DNA from: Toxonevra muliebris
Taxonomy: Eukaryota; Arthropoda; Insecta; Diptera; Pallopteridae
Direction of reading: 5' to 3'
Length of the DNA: 64,000 nucleotides
NCBI GenBank assembly: GCA_963691655.1
Contig: OY829326.1
Span: forward strand, 137,410,998-137,474,997
Positions 29,601 through 41,600 of the stretch are shown in pieces. The notes below the pieces were generated by a model that had not been told where the DNA came from, did no database searches, and saw only the letters and a list, made by a program, of their open reading frames with translations. Each line of letters opens with the position of its first letter. Position 1 is the stretch's first letter. A program made the translations under genes and the position numbers.

Positions 29601-32600
29601 ATCTCGAGAAATTCCCCGATTTTCGATCGAATTCCCCGCATCGATATAATTTCATATTAAACAGCGCGACACGCATTTTTCAAAACATTTGACCTCAATG
29701 AATGTTATATTATTATTATTATTTGAAGGAAGGACGACTCGAAAGTCAGGCACTGCGACCTATAAGATCTTTTGTACCAAAGCCCCAAGAAAGAAAGAAA
29801 GAAAGAAAGGAAAGGAAAGGAAAGGAAAGGAAAGGAAAGGAGAAAGAAAGATAGATAAGAAACATACCCAAGCCGAGAATCGAACTCGGGTCTCCAGAAA
29901 CAAGAGTCTGGCACTCTTCCACTAGACCACAGTGGCGATGGTAGGACCTACAGTTTAACGCCGATTCCGAACGGCTATGTGGCAATTTTTTATCAGCTCG
30001 GTGGTTTTGCCATTACCAACCAAGGTGTGTACTTGTACACATTCTTATAATTCTCATCCACTTCATATCGATAGTGAATATAAGAAGTTTATGAGAATTA
30101 ACCACCAGACCAAGACGGGAATCGAACCCGCAACCTTCTGGATGAAAGTCTAGTGCACTATCCACTAGATTATCGAGGTCGTCGAGTGTTATATTAAGGC
30201 AACCCTGAATTTTCTCAAAACTTAACCAATTTTTACGGGACTGATAGATTAATAGAAATGTACTTTCTGACTCCAGAATTTTTTTGGCACATGGGAGATT
30301 TCACTTCAAGGGAACCCCCATCTCAAAATCGATCCGGCTCAAGCTTGTACAAAGTTTAATCCTATTGGGTAGTACATAGTTGCCACACCAAATTTGAACG
30401 AGATGGGGTGTTTTGAGTTACTAGACGCTCATATTAATAGATAAACAAGCCTCAGCCCACTTTTGGATATCAAAGTTCTCAAAGGAGAAAGCATGACCTC
30501 TCTTTTGACTCTAATAAAAAATGACAAAAACTTGTTTGAGAAAAACGAGTTGAAAGTTTTGACTATCGGTTTTTAACATATAAAATATATTTCATCTTTC
30601 TTATGATGGCTGATCGTAATTTGTAAGTCTACAGATTAGTCAGCAAGGATTAAGAGTTATAGCTTTCTGAACGGTCGAAAGAGAATCTATATCTACGAAA
30701 GCACTCCGCGTCTCTCTCTGAAATTTTCACAAAAAACTTTCGAAATATAATAAATAGCACTCTTTTTTAAAAATCGATTTCTCCAAACCAAAAAATCGCG
30801 TTACATTCTATAAAAACCAATAAATCGTGTTTCATTCTATAAAACTTTACAAAAAATATTCTAGACTTTTATGACTAAAGCTGAACAACATCAAATTCCC
30901 CGCAAAAAACAGCTCATTCCCCGATTCCCCGCACCCAGTAAAATTCCCCGCAAATCGGGGAATTCCCCACAAGTGGGCATCGCTGATCCAGATACAATCT
31001 AGCAGTTTTTGGTTGATTTTGTTATCCAATTTGCGAATGCGAATTAATGGGACATATCCTGGTTGCCAATTGCCAATAACTTTCCGAATTCCGATAGCGG
31101 TAAATAGACATAGGTTCATAGCATTCGTTTTAAAATTTGTGTTGAAGTTTTCCGTACAAGCTGCTTGATTTGTCCCTTCAATATTTCCAATGGAGTTGTC
31201 AACTCTTTGATTGAGGATGTCAGTCCTGGGCCTCCTCGAAAAGCTACATTGTTGACGTGCAAGCGTATTGTGCGCTTTCGCCATCTTATTTTTGAAAATT
31301 AATTTAAATCTTTATATATCTCATGTAAGTCTGAAAAAGGAAAACAAATGACTGAGGAAATAAGTTGGTAATAATAAATAACTGAGCAAGTGAAACCTAC
31401 AACAGAAGGTACAATCGACTGACCTGTATTCTCTATCGATGGCAATGCAAACAGGGCCCGTTTTGGTGGCTTCAAAGCTACTGCTATCGCAGTGGAAGTA
31501 GATGCCATAGCTTCTGTTTTTTTCCGCTGAGGAGGCAGATATTTCATCCAAAATAAAGTCTGGGTCATTGCATTCATAGTCGCTGCTATAGTCACCGTCA
31601 TCCTCATCCGTTTTCACCGTTTTCGTGAGCTCTACCAACTGCCCATCGGATTTATCAGAAAGTTTAAGCCTTTTTCGTATAACAAAATGATCAATCTCTA
31701 TGAAAACAGTAGACAAAACGACGACAGAGTGAAAAATACGTTGAACGCAAATTTTGACATAAACTGGCATAGACGCCCTGAGGCCGCTATTATATTTTCG
31801 TTACTAAAACATAACTTAGTATAGAATAGAATATTACTAAATATTCATAGCGAAAGTATACAACCTTGAGTAACTATCATTGATAACATTTTCAATGAAA
31901 TTAGCTAATTAGAAGTTTGTTTTACTGGCACGACAAAATTTTTTTGCAGTACTAATATTTTTTTCTGCTCACACACAGACCTTTCATACAAAAATTTTGA
32001 TACAAACAAAACGCATCAGCTGATCGCGATCGAACCAGAAATCAAATGTCAATAAAACCATTACTCAGAGTTGCCAACACAATTTGCGCCAAAAGTTTCA
32101 GCTGTAAAATTGTTGAGCATTTAAAGGCAGCTGCCTCAGGGCAGCCTCACCTAACGTCTTATCATATTTGTAAAGGAAAAAATTCAGATTTATTTTAAGA
32201 AAACCCAGAATCTTAAATAGAAAGGTGACATAACTCCTTTGGTTTGTCGTAATGCAATTTTATAAATGCAATGCAAAAAAAAGAAAGAAGTCTATGAAAA
32301 AATGTAAATAGGTAAATTCTAACCCCTTGATGAATTCAGCGCACAAATCATTCATTTTTAGCTATAGCGTCATAACTCAAAAATTTTTAACTATAGATGC
32401 AGAATTTGGAGGTGTTCCTTCAACTGGAAAAAAATGCACATCTAAAAGAAAATTTATAATTTTTGCTTTCACATAAAATAAATAGCTACTCTTAAAAAAC
32501 TCCAAATTTTGAGTTATGGCGGTGTAGCTATAAATAAAGAAGCGAAATATTTAAAGAAAACATTGATTTTTAATCACTTTAAAAAAGTTTAATTTTGCAA

Positions 32601-35600
32601 GCCTGCGTAATTTATTATGCATACTGTTTAGGAAATCTACTTGCATTTATGTATTGGATAAACTGAAATCTAAATCAAAAAAGAAAAGTCAGATTAGAAC
32701 AAGCTAAAAACGATTTGAAAAGCAAAAGATTGCTCATACATTATCATGAAACTTTTAAGTGTCCTCGAAAGAGATTACCAAACAAGAGTAGTTCTTCTTG
32801 TTAGACAACGATGGAGTTCACATAAGAGTTAAGCTAATAGTAGCCAAACGTAATTGATAAAAAAAATCAAAGCATACTTTTTGGCATATCTAATCCTTGA
32901 AATTTTATATAATTTTCTTTGTGAGAAAAGCTACGCATGCCTCATCCTAAATGCAATATGCAAAAACGTAAAACTTGCTGCCCTAAACTACCCCCTTGAA
33001 CCTTGGAAATTAAAACAAATCAGAAAGTTATATACAATATACAAGCATACAATAAGTATGATGCCACTTAATAAAAAAAAAAAAATAAAATAAAAACATT
33101 CATACATAGAGCGTAAGCGAGGGGTTTTTTTTTTTTTTTTTTTTTTTTGTTCTCCTTTTCCTTATATACATACGCTCTCAGCGATAAAACATAAAATACT
33201 CACTTTTGTATGTGTTTTGTTATTGCTTTGTTACTGCGGTGGTGGTAGCGACGGTGGTGTGGTGGTGGTGATGGTGGCAAATGTATTAAAACTTTATACT
33301 AGATTTTTATTATTATTTTTTTTTTTTTGTATATAAGCAAAGTTTTTCCTTCCAGCAAAGTGAATTGGAAAAGTTGCGTGTTTAAGTTGATGTTACGTTG
33401 ACGACGACTGTAACTGTGAAGTTAGCAGCAGCAAAAGTTTAACTATGTTGTTGACGACGACGATGATGATGAACGCTTGATGATGGCTACCAATCGATTT
33501 ATTGATTTTTTTTTACTTTTCGTTTAGCGAAGCACTTTTTTATTGCAGTATGTACTATTGCGTTCTATAGTTCTTATATTATAGTAGTTTGTATTTGGAA
33601 TTCTTTTTTTTTAATTTTGCAATTGAAGATAGATACACACAAGAATTTTTGTTACACAATTTTAATTCTTACAAATACACAAACACTAATTTGCATCTAC
33701 GATTTGGATTCAATTCTTATTAGCACAAACATACACTCTCGCTCGCACGCGATTCGTATTCGGTATCTCTAAATAGGAAAATTATCTTATTTTTTCCAAT
33801 CGGAAATTGCAATTAAATACTTAATATTTTCTTCTGGAAGATAGATATTTTCTTATTTTCACTTTGCTCGCGCTGCTTCTACTGCTGCTGCTCTAGTTGC
33901 TTCCTCTTCCACACTTTGTTGTATACTACAATACTCTGCTCAGCTCTGCTTCAGATATAGATACACTTTTTTTTCTTCCTTCTAAATCGATACGCTTGCT
34001 GCGCCCTTTTCTCTTGTACAATTTTCTCCTCCTTTTATTTTGTGGAATTGTATTTTCAACTTTACAATTTTCTCAATTCGAGTTTATTGAACTTTAGCAC
34101 TCGCATGAAATTTGTGTTGAATAAGAAAAACTTGATTTTCAGCTTAGAATCCTATAAATTTTTATTAGATTTTCACTTTTCTTCTGTGGAAATTCTGATT
34201 TTTTTCTTCTCAATAGCATATACTTTTATGCAACCTTTTCTCTTTTTGTCATTCAATTTGTAAGTTTATTTTCCTATTTCTTTTTTTTATTTTGCAAGCT
34301 ATTCCGTATTTTGACTATAATCTGCAGCTACTCCGTCGAATAGGAGCGAACTTTGATAGTTAAATGAATTCAATGAATGAGTTCGTCGGTTGTGCGGTCC
34401 GTTTTGCGTTACCTTTCTATTCGTTTGTGTTGTTGGTGTTTTGTTTCGTTTTTGCTTTAGCAAAATTGTATCAAAATGGCCGCCTATTCTTTTAGTACTT
34501 TTTTTCTTCCAGTGTATGTATGTGTTGTGCAACTAAAACTGAAACAAATAATGTTCTATTGCATAAGCATATTATATGTTAGACAGAGTGCAATAGATTT
34601 TAATGCGAATATGATGTGTTCCAAGAGAGAAACGATTAGAAATATGAATGCCCTTTATTGCAGCATAGTGTTGCATTTTAAAGGCTAAAAAAATTAAACA
34701 ATTGTTAAATTTATACTTCCGTTTGTTTAACCGTTTAACTTGAGAATCTGTGTATCAAAAATAAGAAACAGAACATCGAGAAAATATAATACAGTAAGTG
34801 GCAGAAACCTCAATTCACCAATGTATTTTGATCTGAAAGACATTACATTTTGAAAGTAACTAGAACTACCGATACTATTAATATGGATCGAAATGAAAAT
34901 TGAATAAAATAATATTTTAAAACAAAAAACAGTCCAATGGATTTCCCTTAATTAATCTCTGAGGTATTTACCCTCCCCTTAATTAAAGTATTAAGCTTTA
35001 AACATGATGAGTGACAAGAGATCTATAATTTTTAACATAACTTAAACTCCATCTTTTCCTGTCGAATTAGAGAGAGATTGCGCTTGAATTGCATACTGTA
35101 CGGTAATATCGCTGAATGTCAAAATATAATTTTAAAAAAATTAAACGGAGAAATTTTAGCACTTGTTAAAAAAAATATTTTTTTAAGTTCTCTTTAGATT
35201 TTATCGAGCATATCTTTCTAACTGCTATTTTTGCATAGCTGCAAAATAAAATTGGTACTCATTGTTATCGTTTCACAAAATTATTTGTAGTTTAGTTTTG
35301 GTGCCTACTTAATAACAATTCTCACTACAGCTACCAGCTACAAAAGAAAATTATATCACGGCAATACTAATCAACTTCCGCTTCCAGTGGAACGATTTTA
35401 AGTACACTGTATTAAATTAATGGGCAACAGCGGCGGATATAGGTAATTCCGGTATATTTGAATGCTGCAAAAGTGCCGCTCCCATTTTTTTTAAAGCAGC
35501 ATAGAATGTAAATCGTCGACAGCAGCAGTTTTACCGGGGAAACCGCGCAAAACTGGAAGTTCTGCTTTGTGCTGTTGCCGGTCATGTCATGTTCTTCGGG

Positions 35601-38600
35601 CTTTTATCGTAGCAGAGGTCGTCAACCGATTTATTGCGTGCGCAAATATGTTTCCATTCACATACAAACTATGTATGTTTAAACATATAAGTATGTATGT
35701 ATATGGATGGTTGCATGTGTAAATAGATTGGTATATCCTTGAAGGATGGTGATGGTGGAATTGAAAGGCAAGCATAGATTATGGTGATGGTGACAAAAAG
35801 GGATAGTAGTATCTAAGTGTTACTGAGGTAACAACTTTTATATACATACATACGTATATATGTACCTCTATCTACGTATGATGCATATAGGTGAGAGGGT
35901 TGTTTCTCTTTTCGTGTTAGCGGTATTCTTATGTCACACTTGAGCACGCGATTGAGGACAAAAAAAAGTTACACAGGCGAATGAGAGCGGGGGAGAGTGT
36001 TCATATATGTATGTATATATTAATATAAAATGTTGCAATCAGAACAACGTACAAAAAAAAAACACAATAAACTGAAAAGAGGGGAAAATTGTGAATATGA
36101 GCGACTGCTGATTACTATCAAAAAAAAAAATAAAAATAATAACAACGACAACAGCTATGAGCACGCAAAAAGATCGCCAAGCACGCAATGTGCTAGAAAT
36201 ACAAAAACAAAAATGTAAAAAAGTTATGTAATTACATACATATATATGTATGTATTTGTGTATAAAACATAGTGAAACAAATTATGCCACAAATATGATA
36301 AATTCGATATGGTGCAGACCGGGTAAATCATCGACGCGTCCTCTGTCAACTATTGCCAACAATAATCATATGTATGCACGTAGATATATACATTGGTCTT
36401 ATATTTCTTCCTAGGAGGAAATTGTGGATGTGGCAATGCGCATGTAAAACTTCTTCATACTTAAGTCATTGTTCCATTTTCCAGCTGGGTTGCTATATGC
36501 ATTTATATGCATACAGAGCTGTGCAGATAATTAGGAACAAGGTACTAAAATAATCAAAATCCAGAAATGTTGATTGCTAATAATTGTTATTCACTAAATT
36601 TTAGCACATTAAATTTATTCTTCAAAATGAAATAAATGTAAACTGTTTTCTAAAGAATTTGAATATTTTTGTTTTAAGAACACTTTTAAACCGAGTCGTT
36701 CATATAATTAAGGACAATAATTTGTTTTTCAAAATTGTAGGTGTATATATAATATTTTTCAATAATATTTAATGTTTTGTTGGGAAAGCACTATTTTTTA
36801 GGGCATTTCAGGCAAATTTAGTATTTCGTTGGGATGCGTCTAAAATACGAAATATTGCCATACAAAAACTGTCAAATGAAATTCTAAATTTCTGAAGAGT
36901 TTCAAAAAAATTCACTTGAAATGCCGAAAGTAACCCTCAAATACATGGTTCTAAAAAACAGGGAAAATATAAGATCTATTAAATTTTTTTATTTAATTTG
37001 CATTCTGTTTTCATAACAGCTGCTCTTGTAATATTTATTAACAAAAGCAAGAGTGAAAACAAATTTGGATATAAGTTCTTGCTATCCAAACTCCTTTTGA
37101 AAGACCACATTTTTATTTTCACAAAACATACATGAACATTTTTTTACTTCTCCAATTTTTAATCCGTCAAAAACGAAATTCGATTCTCAATGAAATTCCT
37201 CTTTTGTCATGTATCCAACTAAATTTGAAATTCATAATTTCAACGAAATTCACTCTTGTGTGTCCGCACTATTACAGAAAAGTCCCTTAAGCAAATATTT
37301 ACCTGAATTTTCTTCGTACTATGAACAAGATATCTGAACAAAGCTATTGCAAGCTATTGTTTTATATAAAAGTACCTCCTTCGGTTTTTTAAAAATTTTT
37401 TTTTTTTGATTTTTTCATTTGGTTTTGGGTGTTTTTAATCTTTTTGGGGCTATATTTCATTTCAATAATTATGACCTTATTTCATTATGTAAATATGTCC
37501 CAATTTTGGGGTTATTTTTCATTTTCAGTTTGAGACCATTTTTCATTTGGGGCCAAATTTCACGGAGCCGATATTGTGAACCTTTTTTTGTTAAGTCCAT
37601 TAATAACTCTATATAACAAATGGTTGAAAAATTAAGTATTCTATATAACGAATGATTTCTGTTTTTCCCCCTGTTTTGCTCCTGGTTGCTTATTTTCTTT
37701 TGAGCATGTGCAAATGCTGAAGCCATACATGCTTTTCATAAGAGTATCGAATAAGCTGAAAAAATGATATTGAAAATATTTCTTTTAAGCAACCTGCAAG
37801 AAAAAGCTAAAAACCCCAGCATTACTCACACAAAGAAACAAACTCTTATTGGCGATTATTTTTCTAACAAGAAGTAAATAATAATTTTTTACTGATATGA
37901 ATTTACATACAATATGTTTCTAGTCTTTCTACAAGACTTCTGTTACTGCTTTTTTGTTTGTTTTATTTTTATTGAATTCTGAATTAATGTACGACTCTGA
38001 ACATTATATCATACGTTTTACTGGACTACCACTGTATGTACAATTTGAATGGAATTGTTATTGTTTTTTCGTTTGTTTTTTTAATGAAAGGGTCAAAACC
38101 GTTACTTCCTATAAAATTTGTTGCTATTTTACATGCCAAACTGAATGCTGCTCTGAGAGTGAAAAAACGAACACCAACAATGCAGCATATGCTTAAATTA
38201 AACTTCTCTTCTGTTATTCAATTATATTTTTGTTATTGTAATTTGCAAATTTTCCAATTTAGTCCAGATTCATTGGTTAAAAATCAGTTTCAAACTCTCG
38301 GTTACGGGTGTATGTATTTCCTCTAGAGTCTCTAGTTGCCTCTAATTTTTCAACATGAAAATCCTTTTAAAATTTAGAATGAAAACAATACATTTAGATT
38401 GCATATTACAATACGAGGTATGTATGTAGATCTTTTCTAATCCACCCTTAACTTTGGCTTTTAAAACTTCAAACACTGTGAATACAGTATGCGAAGCCAC
38501 TAATACAAAAAATCAAACAAGCACTGAATGGGCGGCTTTCGGCATTGTTTTTTTTTTTATAAGTTTTTAATGCACATGTTTGAAATTACAAAAATAGAAA

Positions 38601-41600
38601 AACAGTAAACCTTTTGAAAACTTAAAATCCTAAAAACAACAATATATGTATGTATGTATGTATGTATTTATGTTAGAGTTTTTTTTTTAACATTATACAT
38701 CTGACTGCACACAACTCGATAACTACTGGAAAAGAAATTAAGTACACTCCTGATACTCAGTCGTTTGTATGTATGCAGATATAAGAATAAAAAATTAAAT
38801 GAGTTCGCATTTGCGTTCGCAACACCCTAAAATTTTCATTTACATACATAAAACCAATCTAACTGTAGGTAGAGATACAACTTTTTAGATTTCTATTGTT
38901 TCATTTGTGTCCAGCAGTCATGATCGTAGCATGTGTTTCAAACTAAAATTATGTAAAATATATAATGCTAACCCTTTACATATTTATATAGAATGGTTAA
39001 GGGGTAGGGTTGCCATTTTCATTTTACCTAATCCCGGAACAAATTGCCATAATTCAAAAAAATAAACGGGATTTGCATTTTTCCCCCCTGGTACACAAAA
39101 TAGGCAAAATTTTTTGTGTATAGTTTTTAAATCAAAATTTAAAAATTATTTAATTTACACAAAATAAAATAACAAGCGTTATATTTTTGAAATGAAACTT
39201 CTTTTCTCTTGTCCTAGAGTAAAACCAACCGGATGTGACGTCGCGCGTAAGTTTGCAATGCGACATAATTTTGTCGAGCAATGTGCATGAGGGGCTAAAT
39301 ATCAATAATCCGTAACTGAATTCATGAGCAAACTATATAATAAACGATTCATAAATAGTTTTAATTCAATATAACATATTAATTACACACACACACGCCT
39401 ATGGCAGAAAGAACAATGTGTAGCGTCGCCATCTTAAAGTGTATGACAGTTATACATTTCACATAGTTCGACTACAATTGTCATCGACATTACCGGTACA
39501 GAGTTGCAATTGTTGTTCAAGCATTAATCCCAAAAAAAAAACTAAACGAAACACAAGCAAATGAAATCAAAAAACACAAGCAAATGAAATCAAAAACACA
39601 AGCCAATGAAGTAAAAAATTTAGCGATTGAAAAATTTAATTTGCTTGTTATTTGCTTGTGTTTCGTTTAATTCACAAGAAGTTTCACTCTTAGTTTTTGT
39701 TTGTTTTATTTCGTTTCTTTATTATATTGGATGCGTTTCGCGGACGTGTACAAAAAATTTGTACTTGAAGTCGTTCGCGTACACAAAAAATTTGTAAAAG
39801 AGAGAGAAATTGAAAGAGTTCAATTTCTGCTTGTAAAAATTTGTATCGAAAAAAACTATTGTCAAAAAAAAAAAAAAACATGCAGACCGAAAAGGAATTA
39901 AAAGCAAAAATAATTCCATTTTACGGAAAATTCGATTGTCCTGAGTTTTCGATAATTGAACCTCGATACTGCGAATCTGCGAAATTAATAAACAATCGTT
40001 TTCTGACTACGTATATAACTTTTCCATAAGCTTTCCTGCTTTTTCGATTATTTTTTTTTTCAAATGCAAGCGAACAAAAATTTATATATATATATTTTTT
40101 AAGACAGCTGTTTTGACATGACACTTATATCGTTTTCTTTTCTTGACAAAATGTTGCATTTTTTTTTTTGCCTCGTGCAATGGCAACAATTTTTTAATGT
40201 TGCCCAAAACACTGCCAAAATGTTGCCTTTTTAGTGCAAGAAAAGAACATAAAAATGTTACTCTGTCAGAATCAGCTAATTTGCAGGGCAACATTTGCAC
40301 CCCGTCATTTGATTGAGTGCAAAAGTGTTACATTTTTACAACTTTTACAAGTTTTCCGTTCTCGTAATTTTTAAATTTATTCTGTTTCTAAGAGACTTTT
40401 TTCTTACGCTCTTATATTTGGACAAGTGAAGTACATGAACAGACCTATTCAGCCCTATTCTAAATATTCCCGAATGAAATCCCCGGGAAATCTGATTATT
40501 TCTCCTTATTTTCCTATAGGAACAAGGGGGAATCGAAAAAAATTCTCCCGGGGTTTACATTTCGGGAATATTTAGAATAGGGCTGATTATTTTTCGGATT
40601 TTTCAGGTCAGCATTATTTCTCAAAACTTTGACAGTTTTTTGACTCAACACAAACGCGAAATCGTCCATAATGTTTAGTTTTGGAAGGAAATTAAAACAT
40701 TTCACAAACTAGAATTTAATGATTTTCAAAAATTTTATAACTAATGCATCATGCCGTTTCTAAGACGCAAACTCCGATTACTGATTTTTGATTAATCTCT
40801 TTGTGGCTTATCACACGGGCGCAAGCATGAACGCCTGTCTGAAAGAGAGAGGTAGAAAAATGGTTATATAGAAAAAGACAGACGAGTTTCTATCTTTTCT
40901 TATTACCTATTTTTTTTATCTCTCTTTTTTGACAGGCGTTCATGCTTGAGACCGTGTGAACAGTCGCTATGAAATCAGCTTTTATAATTTTACGTCCAGG
41001 AAACGCACCCTTTATAATATTTAATCAGGGTTGCTATTAAAAAGTTAGCATTGAGTAATAAAATTATACTCCTTTTATGAGTGGATATTAAAACATTTTT
41101 AAGCGTGAAAGCAAAAACTAAAATTCCATAACACCCGGGAAAATAATCCCGGCGTGACATTTATAAATTAATGTAAAATTCAAGACAAATTTTTTTTATA
41201 TTCAGAAAAATGTTATATTCTACATAGGAACAAACAACATCCGTTTTAGAAAAATAGTAGCGAAATTTAAAATTGCTATAATCATATATAAAAACTCATT
41301 GAAGTTGAACTTTTTTCATTCGGAACGTTTTTTTGTAACAGGATATGTACAGTGGAGGATCTGTATCAGTGGCTCTCAAGTGGGAGCCGTGCCCCCCTGG
41401 GCGGGCGTAGACTAATTTTTTAAATTAAAATTATCTTTTCAATCAGAACAAAATGTTAGGTTAGGTTAATGGCATTTGATCTGGACGTAAAATTAGGTCC
41501 TTGGCCTGTTATACTTTGCACAGGTAGACAAAAAATAACTTTTAGAGAGGGGGCGAGGGGGACGAAGGACTTAATTGATAAATGAGAGAATTGTATTGAA

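Larger units (their letters stand above)
29565..30985. mobile_element. Non-autonomous hAT element with 8-bp target duplication
   Basis: A 1421-bp element starts CAGGGATGCCAACT and ends with the complement of CAGCGATGCCCACT. It is flanked by a perfect 8-bp duplication, ATCCAGAT (29557-29564 and 30986-30993), as made by hAT transposases. Repeated subterminal ATTCCCCG motifs occur near both ends (about two at left, five or more at right), typical transposase-binding repeats. No transposase is encoded. A SINE is nested inside. Confidence 0.88.
28902..31784 (-). mobile_element. TIR DNA transposon of unassigned family, split by a hAT insertion
   Basis: Inverted ends agree at about 23 of 24 positions: GCCTCAGGGCATCTATGCCA at left and GCCTCAGGGCGTCTATGCCA (minus strand) at right, each continuing AGTT. 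Without the 1.42-kb hAT insert the element was about 1.45 kb. The minus strand holds coding-looking frames: 31321-31770, beginning MPVYVK inside the terminal repeat with an acidic stretch [12 protein letters not shown]; 30980-31284, with [10 protein letters not shown]; and 29063-29347. I do not recognise a transposase domain. It lies in the elav 5' intron. Confidence 0.65.

Noticed and set aside
29689..29925. Lysine-rich protein
   Set aside because: Translation of the AAAG/GGAAA microsatellite and SINE.
29870..29945. Genuine tRNA gene on the minus strand
   Set aside because: It is the second tRNA-like module inside a SINE bounded by a 10-bp target duplication.
36515..36730. Tc1/mariner remnant
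   Set aside because: CAGATAATTAGGAACAA and a later similar motif hint at a terminal repeat, but no partner end, TA duplication or transposase frame could be read.
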